From positions 1 to 64,000 of the forward strand of contig JADJQN010000006.1 in assembly GCA_016712745.1 (NCBI GenBank): a stretch of DNA of 64,000 nucleotides. Direction: 5' to 3'. The stretch comes from Sandaracinaceae bacterium. Lineage in GTDB: Bacteria > Myxococcota_A > Polyangia > Polyangiales > JADJQN01. The first letter of the stretch is position 1. Every line of letters begins with the position of its first letter. The translations under genes were made by a program, and so were the position numbers. A model generated the notes under the pieces. That model made no database searches and was not told the origin of the DNA. It was given only the letters and a program-made list of their open reading frames with translations. Positions 35,551-42,950 of the stretch are shown one piece after another.

Positions 35551-35838
35551 TCACTCAGCGATTTCCAAAGCACGCGCCACATCCTCGATCGAGACGCCGT
35601 CTACTCGCACGAGCTTCTGTTTGCTGGACGCGCCGCGCACAACTGTCACGCTCTTTTTCGTAACTCCGAGTAAGCCGGCCAAGAAAGCGACCAACTCTGC
35701 GTTCGCCTCTCCATCCACCGGCGGCGCGGCCAACGCTATCCGGTAGACGCCTTCGCGCATGCCTTGAAAGGCCGTGCGCTTTGCCCTTGGCTGGACCTTG
35801 ATCTGGAGCGTCACAAAAGCGGGCGGCACGGAAGACAT
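35551..35838 (-). CDS. DUF167 family protein (YggU-like)
   Basis: A 95-residue DUF167 protein. VTLQIKVQPRAKRTAFQG, RIALAAPPVDGEANAELVAFLAGLLGV, and VTVVRGASSKQKLVRVDG match the family along its length. The function of the family is unknown. Its gene ends exactly where asd ends on the other strand (no gap). Confidence 0.9.
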   Translation of the reverse strand: MSSVPPAFVTLQIKVQPRAKRTAFQGMREGVYRIALAAPPVDGEANAELVAFLAGLLGVTKKSVTVVRGASSKQKLVRVDGVSIEDVARALEIAE

Positions 35839-36023
35839 GCTAGCGAACGCGGACCTCCGCGAGGAAGATCTCGTGCGTTGCAGGCGAATCGGGCCGATGA
35901 CGGAATGTCACTCTCTGGTTTCGGCGAGCCTCGGAATCTGTCAGAATGTCGCGAACTTCGGACCGGACCCTGCCGGTTTCTCGTGGAAACGCGTTGGAGC
36001 GAACTTTGCTAAGCATAAGCACC

Positions 36024-37772
36024 ATGTCCAAACCTTTCTTGCTCGCTGCGCTCCTCGTAGGTGCCGCACTGGGCACGAGTGCGACGGCGCACGCGCAGAT
36101 GACGGCGTCGATTACCGCAATCTCGGACCGACCGTCGCCCAACGATGCGACCACGATGCCCCTCGTTGCGATCAATGCATACGAGTGCGAGATCGACGCA
36201 ACGATCACGTTGTTGATGAACGGAATACCCGCCTCGCAGACAACTCTAGATTTTTGGCGCGGCACCGCCTGCAACGATGCGGTAAACCGCACCTCCACGA
36301 CGAGCACTGCGTGCACCTATCTCTTTTCGCTGAACACTGGCGGCCGCAGCATGTACACGCTCGAGCCGATCGCGTTCTCGCAGTTCGACATCTGCGACAA
36401 CGAAGGCACCAATCACATCTTTATTCTTTCGACGACCAGCGAGCGCAGCAGCGAAGCCGTCACCACGTTCGCTCCCCTTGATCTGACCGTTGATACCGTC
36501 GCGCCGGGCGAACCTTCATCGGTTGTGGTCTCCGACGGCGACACGCAGGCGCACGTCGCATGGGCAGCATCGACGAGCACGGAGGTCGGCCAGACGTACC
36601 GCGTCTACGTGGATACCAATATCGGCGGCAGCGCGACGGCCGACGGCGGCACCGATGTAGATGCGGGCGACGTGGACGCGGGGACTGACTCAACGGGGTG
36701 CACGTCGAGCTTTCTCGCAGCCGGCGACGTACTTTCGCTTGATTGGACGGCTCCCGAAGGCGTGTACGTGTACACGATCACGTCAGCGACATCGTTCGAT
36801 ATCAATCCATCGGCGTTGGGTATGGCGATTGGTGAACGCGGGTACGTGGCACTCGCAAGTCAGGATGTCGCGCGCAATCGCTCGGGACTCACCACTGGAT
36901 CGTGCTTCACGCGCATTCAGACGACCGGATTCTGGGATGCCTATCAGAGTAGCGGCGGCTCAGCGTCAACTTGCAGCGTGAGTCGCGTCGGCGGGGTCAA
37001 CGGAAGTGCTTGGATGATTGTAGTTGCGCTCGCGGTCGGCATCGTCCTTCTTCGCAAACGTATCGGTGCAGCGGCGCTTCTCGTGGGCGTCACCGTACTT
37101 TTCGCCGCAGCTCCAAGCGCACACGCGCAAGACACGTGGACCAACGACTGGGATGACAACGAAGACGTTGCGTCACCCGAATTCTTTGGCATCGAGGCGC
37201 GCTTTGGTCAGTACGCACCGTCGGTGGGCGGCACAACTTTCGCCGATTTCTTTGGCTCCGACAAAGGTCCGCTGTGGCAGTTCGAGTTCGACGTCGTGCT
37301 CTATCGCATTCCCTACGTTGGAACGCTTTCGTTCGGCACGGGTTTCGGACGCGCGTCGTATGCAGCGAATGCCATTGACTCAGCCACGGGCCAACAGGTG
37401 AGCGGCGGCGAGCAAACCAAGCTGACGCTACTGCCGTTTTCAGCGCTCGCGGTTTTGCGCATCGACGTACTCGCGCGCTTGCTTCGTTTGCCGTTCGTGT
37501 TCACCGGGAAAATCGGCGAAGACTTCACGTATTGGACTGCAAGCACGGGCGCAGACACGGATGCGACCGGTTTGAGCTGGGGTTTGCGCTGGGGTCTTCA
37601 GCTCGGCATCGAACTCGACTTCTTCGATCGCGCAGCAGCTCGCGCGCTCGATGAGGAGTGGGGCATCAACCACGCCTTTATCTTCGGCGAGATGTTCGGT
37701 GTTTCAGGGCAAGGCCACGCGCTTGTCACCAGCGCTACCGGCTGGGTCGCAGGCCTCGGCTTCAATCTTTAG
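36024..37772 (+). CDS. Fusion of a MYXO-CTERM-like surface protein and an outer-membrane beta-barrel protein
   Basis: A 582-residue protein that reads as two exported proteins in one frame. The N-terminal signal peptide (MSKPFLLAALLVGAALGTSATAHAQ, cleavage AHA-Q) leads a Thr/Ser-rich Fn3-like region with an Asp-rich DVDAGDVDAGTD loop. Around residues 330-355 a C-x-V-S... SAWMIVVALAVGIVLLRKR segment looks like a MYXO-CTERM anchor with its basic tail. Directly after this, IGAAALLVGVTVLFAAAPSAHAQ is a second signal-like segment with another AHA-Q site, and the last 190 residues look like a beta-barrel. ATG 36024 fits the signal peptide; the extra 26 codons upstream do not. truA follows 5 bp after the stop. 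Confidence 0.7.
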   Translation: MSKPFLLAALLVGAALGTSATAHAQMTASITAISDRPSPNDATTMPLVAINAYECEIDATITLLMNGIPASQTTLDFWRGTACNDAVNRTSTTSTACTYLFSLNTGGRSMYTLEPIAFSQFDICDNEGTNHIFILSTTSERSSEAVTTFAPLDLTVDTVAPGEPSSVVVSDGDTQAHVAWAASTSTEVGQTYRVYVDTNIGGSATADGGTDVDAGDVDAGTDSTGCTSSFLAAGDVLSLDWTAPEGVYVYTITSATSFDINPSALGMAIGERGYVALASQDVARNRSGLTTGSCFTRIQTTGFWDAYQSSGGSASTCSVSRVGGVNGSAWMIVVALAVGIVLLRKRIGAAALLVGVTVLFAAAPSAHAQDTWTNDWDDNEDVASPEFFGIEARFGQYAPSVGGTTFADFFGSDKGPLWQFEFDVVLYRIPYVGTLSFGTGFGRASYAANAIDSATGQQVSGGEQTKLTLLPFSALAVLRIDVLARLLRLPFVFTGKIGEDFTYWTASTGADTDATGLSWGLRWGLQLGIELDFFDRAAARALDEEWGINHAFIFGEMFGVSGQGHALVTSATGWVAGLGFNL

Positions 37773-37777
37773 TCGTC

Positions 37778-38608
37778 GTGAGCGACGAGTTTCCGAATGG
37801 CATCCGCCTCGTTGTCTCCTACGACGGAGACGACTTCTGCGGATACCAATGGCAGGACGACCAGCGCACGGTGCAAGGCGTGCTTGAAGCGTCCATCGCG
37901 AAGATGGCCGGGCATCCGGTGCGCGTGCGCGGCGCGGGTCGCACCGATTCCGGTGTGCATGCCTTGCATCAAATCGTGGCCTTCGAAGCCAAGCGACTGA
38001 TCGATCCTCGCGGGTGGATGCTCGGGCTGAACGTTTCGTTGCCGGACGACATCTCTATCGTGAGTGCGTCCGCCGTGCCGCCGAAATACGACCCGCGCTA
38101 CGACGCGCTCGACAAGACGTATCGCTATCTCATCCTCTTCAACGAGCCGCGTCAGCCCATCTATCGCCACATGTCATGGCACTTCGCCCACGCGCGCCTG
38201 ACCGAGCCGGACTTCAAAGAAAGCCCCCCCCGACTCGACGTGGCCGCGATTCGTGAAGCCGCCACCAAGTTGATCGGCAAGCACGACTTCGCAGCGTTTC
38301 GCGCATCCGACGATGATCGAAAGACAACGGTGCGCGAAGTCCTCGACATGCGCGTCGTGGAAGGCGCACTCGGCCACCCGGAGTTGCTGTCCATTGAAGT
38401 TAAGGGACGCGCGTTCTTGAAGAACATGGTGCGCATCATCGTCGGGACGTTGCTTGACGTTGGACGCGGACGCATGTCAATCGCGGAAGTCGAAGCGCTT
38501 CTAGAACCGGGAACGAGTCGTCAACGTGCAGGGCAAACCGCGCCCGCGCACGGGCTCACCCTGATGCACATCACGCTTGGTCGGATAGAGGCATCGCGCT
38601 CAATGTAG
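37778..38608 (+). CDS. truA: tRNA pseudouridine(38-40) synthase TruA
   Basis: Modifies uridines 38-40 of the tRNA anticodon arm. The 276-residue protein has the nucleophilic Asp in GAGRTDSGVHALHQIV, the start VSYDGDDFCGYQWQ, KTYRYLI, and GKHDFAAFRASDDDRKTTVR, FLKNMVRIIVGTLLDVGRGRM. GTG 37778 was chosen because it lies just past the upstream stop; longer readings of the frame overlap the beta-barrel gene. It overlaps the convergent plsC gene by 38 bp at its end. Confidence 0.96.
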   Translation: MSDEFPNGIRLVVSYDGDDFCGYQWQDDQRTVQGVLEASIAKMAGHPVRVRGAGRTDSGVHALHQIVAFEAKRLIDPRGWMLGLNVSLPDDISIVSASAVPPKYDPRYDALDKTYRYLILFNEPRQPIYRHMSWHFAHARLTEPDFKESPPRLDVAAIREAATKLIGKHDFAAFRASDDDRKTTVREVLDMRVVEGALGHPELLSIEVKGRAFLKNMVRIIVGTLLDVGRGRMSIAEVEALLEPGTSRQRAGQTAPAHGLTLMHITLGRIEASRSM

Positions 38609-39293
38609 CGATGTCACTGCGCACGCGCGCCATCAATGTTTCAATGGACATGTTCTTGATCTCGCTGGCATCGACCGGTTTGCCGATGTGTACTTCGATG
38701 CTGCCGGGAACCACGTTGGAGCTGTGCTTCGGCAAGATGCTGCGTGTGCCGCGAATGCCGAACGGAATGATCGGCACGCCCGCGGTCATCGCGAGATGAA
38801 ACGGCCCCTTCTTGAACGGGCCGACTTCTTCGCGATCCATGCGTGTGCCTTCTGGGAACACAACGATTGACGAGCCGGCACGGATTACTTTTGCAGCGTC
38901 TTCGACCGCTGCGATCGCGCGCTCACGCCGTCCGCGATCAATGAAGACGTGGCCGCCGACTTCCATCGCTCGGCCCATGAAGGGGATCTTGCGAAGTTCT
39001 TTCTTGGCGAGAAACCCTGGCGTCTGCGGCAAGGCATGCATCACAGCGACGATGTCGACTTGGCTTTGATGGTTGCCCATGAAGATGTAGGCGCGCGTCG
39101 GATCGACTTTCTCGGCTCCATAGGTCGCGACCTGAAGGCCCCAAGCCTTGGCGAGGACCTTGGCCCACGTTCGCTCCATCGCGCGAAATCGTTCGGGATC
39201 TTCCTTGATCGCGTGCTCCAGAAGCACCACCGAGGCCAGGGAACCGGTCCAGGCGTAGGTAAAAATGAAGTTGAAAAGCCCGCGCGCGTTCAT
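38571..39293 (-). CDS. plsC: 1-acyl-sn-glycerol-3-phosphate acyltransferase (PlsC-like)
   Basis: Membrane-associated acyltransferase of phospholipid synthesis, 240 residues. Acyltransferase block I is FMGNHQSQVD (H-x4-D), block II is GHVFIDRGRRER, block III VFPEGTRM, and block IV VPIIPFGIRG. A short hydrophobic N-terminal segment (FNFIFTYAWTGSLASVVLL) anchors it. ATG 39293 is preferred over TTG 39311. The 3' end overlaps truA on the other strand. Confidence 0.93.
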   Translation of the reverse strand: MNARGLFNFIFTYAWTGSLASVVLLEHAIKEDPERFRAMERTWAKVLAKAWGLQVATYGAEKVDPTRAYIFMGNHQSQVDIVAVMHALPQTPGFLAKKELRKIPFMGRAMEVGGHVFIDRGRRERAIAAVEDAAKVIRAGSSIVVFPEGTRMDREEVGPFKKGPFHLAMTAGVPIIPFGIRGTRSILPKHSSNVVPGSIEVHIGKPVDASEIKNMSIETLMARVRSDIATLSAMPLSDQA

Positions 39294-39376
39294 AGGAAGT
39301 GACGATATCAAAGTACTGCAGGCCGTCGAGAGCTTGCGATGCTAGGATTTAGCCCAATAAGGGCTCCGGGTGTTGA

Positions 39377-40618
39377 GTGCTCTCTCGGATCGTGCGCGCC
39401 ATCGTCTTTGCCGCAACTTTGTGGGCCTCAGCCGGGCTCACATGGTGGACAGCTCCGAGTTTCGCCCAGGAGCTGCCGCTGACGCCACGCGAGCTTCCAG
39501 TCGACGTGGAGGATGGCCCGGACCTAGTCCTGCCAGCACCACCGCCTGGCTTCGTGACGGAGCGGCGGGGACAAGTCGAGTGGGTTTACCCCGCGCGAGC
39601 ACGCGAAGAAGCGCTCGGGTTGATGCGCGCGTACGACAAAGAGTGGCCGCGCATCGTGGAGGAGCTTGGGGGCGACGTAGACGCAAGGCTCGTCGTACGC
39701 ATCGGTAAGGATCCGCAAGAGATGGAGCGGCTCGCGCCGCTCAATGCGCCGCCGCCGGCGTATGCGAGTGGCGTTGCCTATCCTGCGTCCGGTTGGATTC
39801 TTCTGACGCTGTCCGCGCCCGAGACCTGGGAACTTCCAAATCTGCGCTTGGTGTTTGCGCACGAGCTCAGTCACATCGCACTGCACCGCGCGGTAAACGG
39901 TGTGCCCTTGCCGCGTTGGTTCGTGGAGGGTGTTGCGATCAATCAGAGCGGCGAGCGCTCGTTCGAACGCGTGCGCACCCTTTGGGAAGCCAACGTAAGC
40001 GGCAACCTTGTTACGATGCGCGCGCTTTCCCGTTCGTTTCCGTCGCGCGCGCATGAGGTGAACATCGCCTATGCGCAAAGTGCTTCGTTCGTTGCCTTTA
40101 TGCATGACGACACGGATCACGCCGACCGCGTGCCGCGTCTGATTCGTGAGCTGCGTCGTGGACGAGCTTTTCCGACGGCGATTTTTGAGGCGTATAATCG
40201 CACGCTTGGCACACTCGAGCGCGAATGGCGTAAGGAGCTGAACGAGCGGTACACCGCCCTGCCCCTGATCATGAGCGGCAGCGGGCTTTGGGTGCTGACG
40301 TCGGTGCTGATCGTATTGGCCGCGATGCGCGCGCGTCGTCGCAAGCGCGCGACGCTGCAGCGGTGGGGCGAAGAGGAAGCCGACCGCGACCGCGTCGAAC
40401 GAGGCGAACGCGATCGCATTGCCGCGCTGCGCGCAAGGCAGGCGGCAATGCTCGAGGTCACGCCGCTCGTGCTCACGAGCGCGCCCGCAGCGCTGCAGGC
40501 GCCTAGCCCGCCGCCACCGTCGCAGCGCGACTACCTTGTACCCATGCCACTCGGCGAAGCCCGAGAAGCCGACGTGCCAACGATCACGCACGACGGCAGC
40601 GACCACACGCTCCACTGA
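39377..40618 (+). CDS. Secreted, membrane-tethered zinc metallopeptidase (MA-type)
   Basis: A 413-residue exported protein. Signal peptide residues 1-30 (cleavage near SFAQ), gluzincin-type motif HELSHIALH (about residue 164), and further on WFVEGVAINQSG, giving the downstream Glu (E-G) of the MA-like fold. A transmembrane helix (about 298-316, LWVLTSVLIVLAAM) follows, then a charged Arg/Glu-rich cytoplasmic tail and a Pro-rich region. The substrate is unknown. GTG 39377 is used; no strong ribosome-binding site is visible. It is followed 59 bp later by a phosphodiesterase-type gene. Confidence 0.82.
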   Translation: MLSRIVRAIVFAATLWASAGLTWWTAPSFAQELPLTPRELPVDVEDGPDLVLPAPPPGFVTERRGQVEWVYPARAREEALGLMRAYDKEWPRIVEELGGDVDARLVVRIGKDPQEMERLAPLNAPPPAYASGVAYPASGWILLTLSAPETWELPNLRLVFAHELSHIALHRAVNGVPLPRWFVEGVAINQSGERSFERVRTLWEANVSGNLVTMRALSRSFPSRAHEVNIAYAQSASFVAFMHDDTDHADRVPRLIRELRRGRAFPTAIFEAYNRTLGTLEREWRKELNERYTALPLIMSGSGLWVLTSVLIVLAAMRARRRKRATLQRWGEEEADRDRVERGERDRIAALRARQAAMLEVTPLVLTSAPAALQAPSPPPPSQRDYLVPMPLGEAREADVPTITHDGSDHTLH

Positions 40619-40677
40619 ACGGGTCCAGAACGGTTTCTTGACGGTCGCCCACCGCCGGCGCACGCTCAAGCCTGAAC

Positions 40678-41802
40678 ATGCGCATATGCCTGCTCACTCG
40701 GCTCTTGCTTGTCATGTGCCTGCTCACGCTCAGTGGGACGGGGCTGCAGGCGCAGGTACATGAGGGGGATGCGCGCCCGGCGGTTGCGTCCGCGGCCATC
40801 GTCGCAAGGGAGGCTGCGGACGATGCGAGCCACGCCAACGCAGGTGTGGATCTTTTCGAGGCGCCGCTCGTGCCGTTCGTGCCGCCGCCAGATCCGCTGG
40901 CAGGTATGCACATCGCGTCATCGCCTGAACGCAGCGCAGACTTTGTCGTACTCATCAGCATCGACGGATTGCGCGCGGATGCAGTGACGCCTGCGAATCA
41001 CACTCTCGCGCGCTTACGCAATGAAGGTACGTGGGCGACCGACGCGATGACGATACATCGGTCGACGACCCTGCCCTCACACGCGTCCATGGTTACTGGC
41101 GTGGATTTGCCGGTGCATGGAATGGCGTGGAATGCCTATCGCCCAAGCCAAGGCGTCGTTCGCTTTCCGACGATGTTTCGTGTGGCCCGGATGGCCGGAC
41201 TCGCCACAACGATGGTCGTCGGCAAGAACAAGCTTCGTCACCTGGTCGATGAAGGCGGCGCAGAGAATTTCATCATTGCCGGGCGTGGTTGCGATCAAAT
41301 TGTCTCGCGAGCTAGCACCGTTCTGCGCACGGGCGGACCGGGTATTGTCTTTCTCCATTTCGCCGATACGGATCAGGCCGGCCATCGTCATGGATGGATG
41401 TCGCAGCCCTATCTCGCCGCCGTCGAACATGCCGACCAGTGCACCGAGCGCGTCGTTGATACGCTTTCACATCGTGCGGGTGGCCTTGCGCGCGTGCTGC
41501 TCATCGTAACTTCGGATCACGGAGGGCATCGGCGCAGCCATGGCAGCGCCTCTGAGGTCGATCGCCATATTCCGTGGTACGCGTGGGGCGGAGCTGCGGC
41601 GCGAGATACGCGCGTTACACGTCGCGTAAATACGCAGGACACAGCGTCCACGATTTTGTCCGCGCTCGGCCTGCCGCAAACGCCTGGCATCGAGGGCCGT
41701 CCGGTGGTCGAAGCGTTGCACGAGTCAGGCAGTGCAGCGCTTGCCGAGCGCACAACGCGTCGTCGCGGCGCCCGTACTGCTCGAGCTGCTCCGCAACATT
41801 AG
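40678..41802 (+). CDS. Alkaline-phosphatase-superfamily phosphodiesterase/nucleotide pyrophosphatase
   Basis: A 374-residue exported protein (signal peptide to about residue 25, LQAQ). The catalytic core of the type-I phosphodiesterase/nucleotide pyrophosphatase family is visible: VVLISIDGLRAD with the first metal Asp, the nucleophile-like Thr/Ser in TLPSHASMVTG, HFADTDQAGHRHG, and TSDHGGHRRSHG with the second metal site. It probably cleaves phosphodiesters or phosphonates on extracellular substrates. The last 30 residues are Arg/Ala-rich and look like a tail. Confidence 0.85.
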   Translation: MRICLLTRLLLVMCLLTLSGTGLQAQVHEGDARPAVASAAIVAREAADDASHANAGVDLFEAPLVPFVPPPDPLAGMHIASSPERSADFVVLISIDGLRADAVTPANHTLARLRNEGTWATDAMTIHRSTTLPSHASMVTGVDLPVHGMAWNAYRPSQGVVRFPTMFRVARMAGLATTMVVGKNKLRHLVDEGGAENFIIAGRGCDQIVSRASTVLRTGGPGIVFLHFADTDQAGHRHGWMSQPYLAAVEHADQCTERVVDTLSHRAGGLARVLLIVTSDHGGHRRSHGSASEVDRHIPWYAWGGAAARDTRVTRRVNTQDTASTILSALGLPQTPGIEGRPVVEALHESGSAALAERTTRRRGARTARAAPQH

Positions 41803-41861
41803 ACGTTCTGCATGGCTCCGCCCAGATGAGGGGGAGGACGGGTCCTCTCCGCTCAACCGAC

Positions 41862-42032
41862 CTACTTTTTGGCTGCTGCCGAAGTTACCGGCTTTGCGGC
41901 GGGCTTCGCTGCGTCGAGGTGGATCGGGAACTTGGGCGTACCGGCCTTCGCGCGGGCTTTCTTCTGATCTTTGCCCAACTTGGCGGTCTTTGCGTCGCGG
42001 CGGCGCCACGTCTTTTGCGTATCGGAAACCAT
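41862..42032 (-). CDS. Small basic Lys/Ala-rich protein (56 residues)
   Basis: Minus-strand gene starting at ATG 42032 after a clear ribosome-binding site (GGGAG). The product, MVSDTQKTWRRRDAKTAKLG, then KDQKKARAKAGTPKFPIHLD and a KPAAKPVTSAAAKK tail, has a strongly basic composition and would bind nucleic acid or ribosomes. The codon use is like that of neighbouring genes. It is not recognised. The gene fills an otherwise empty gap between the phosphodiesterase and aminotransferase genes. Confidence 0.6.
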   Translation of the reverse strand: MVSDTQKTWRRRDAKTAKLGKDQKKARAKAGTPKFPIHLDAAKPAAKPVTSAAAKK

Positions 42033-42088
42033 TGAGATTCTCCCAGGAAGGCGGACTTTGTAGCCGACCCTCGGGCGAACTGCAATGT

Positions 42089-42940
42089 TTAGCTAAGAAG
42101 TGCCGCGTAAGCGGCCATCAGGCCCTCGGTCACGGGTCCAACAACGCCTCTGCCAACCTTCCGGCCATCGATTGTGGTGACCGGGACGACACCGCGGATG
42201 GAGCTCGTTAGGAAACACTCGTCGACGCCCGCCACCTCGCTAATGGGGATGGCGGCGTAGTGCACGGTCATTCCCATTCGCTCGAGAAGCTTCACCGCAA
42301 CGCCGCGCGTGATGCCAGAGAGGGCTCCGCTCGAGCTCGCGGGAGTGACCGCGGAGAAACCACGCACTACGAAAACATTGCTCGTGGCGCCCTCGATCAC
42401 GTTGCCCATCGTATCGAGGAGCAGCGCGTCTTGCGCGCCGCGCGCGTGGGCGATGCGCAACGCGAGGATGTTGCGCAAGTATTGCGTCGCCTTGCCGTCT
42501 TCGAGTCCAAGCTCGCCGTGGCACGCCTCCGCGACGACTGTTGCTGCATGAAGGCCCTGCTCGTACACGCGTGCATCAGGCAAGCGCAAATCGGTCGCAA
42601 TGATGACGCGCGTCGGGGCATTCGCACCGACTGGCAAAACTCCGCTCTCCCCCACGCCGCGAGTGACGACTATTCGCACGAACGACTCGACGCCGGCGCG
42701 CCTATCGAGCACAGCTTGCAGCTCCCGCCGCAGCGATGCCTCGGCCGGTAGCGCGATTCCAATCGCCTGGGCCCCGGCGCGCAGGCGCAGCAAATGCGCG
42801 TCCAGCTGAAATGGCACGCCGCGCGCGGTTCGCATGACTTCGAACACACCGTCGCCGTACAGAAAGCCTCGATCGAAAACGGAGACGCGCGCCTCTTGCT
42901 CAGCGCACACATCTCCGTTGATCGAAACGACCGTTGACAT
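42089..42940 (-). CDS. Class-IV aminotransferase (BCAT/D-amino acid transaminase/ADC lyase type)
   Basis: PLP enzyme of fold type IV, 283 residues. DRGFLYGDGVFEVMR is the opening signature, the PLP lysine sits in GKATQYLRNILA, and IEGATSNVFVV is the conserved Glu-Gly-x-x-x-N. Members are branched-chain aminotransferases, D-alanine transaminases and aminodeoxychorismate lyases; the sequence alone does not separate them. The start (ATG 42940) lies 10 bp past the end of the TPR gene, so the two probably form an operon. Confidence 0.88.
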   Translation of the reverse strand: MSTVVSINGDVCAEQEARVSVFDRGFLYGDGVFEVMRTARGVPFQLDAHLLRLRAGAQAIGIALPAEASLRRELQAVLDRRAGVESFVRIVVTRGVGESGVLPVGANAPTRVIIATDLRLPDARVYEQGLHAATVVAEACHGELGLEDGKATQYLRNILALRIAHARGAQDALLLDTMGNVIEGATSNVFVVRGFSAVTPASSSGALSGITRGVAVKLLERMGMTVHYAAIPISEVAGVDECFLTSSIRGVVPVTTIDGRKVGRGVVGPVTEGLMAAYAALLS

Positions 42941-42950
42941 AACGGAGGTG

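Noticed and set aside
39524..40669. Long minus-strand frame opposite the metallopeptidase gene
   Set aside because: Shadow of the HExxH protein; composition is typical of antisense reading of a high-GC gene.
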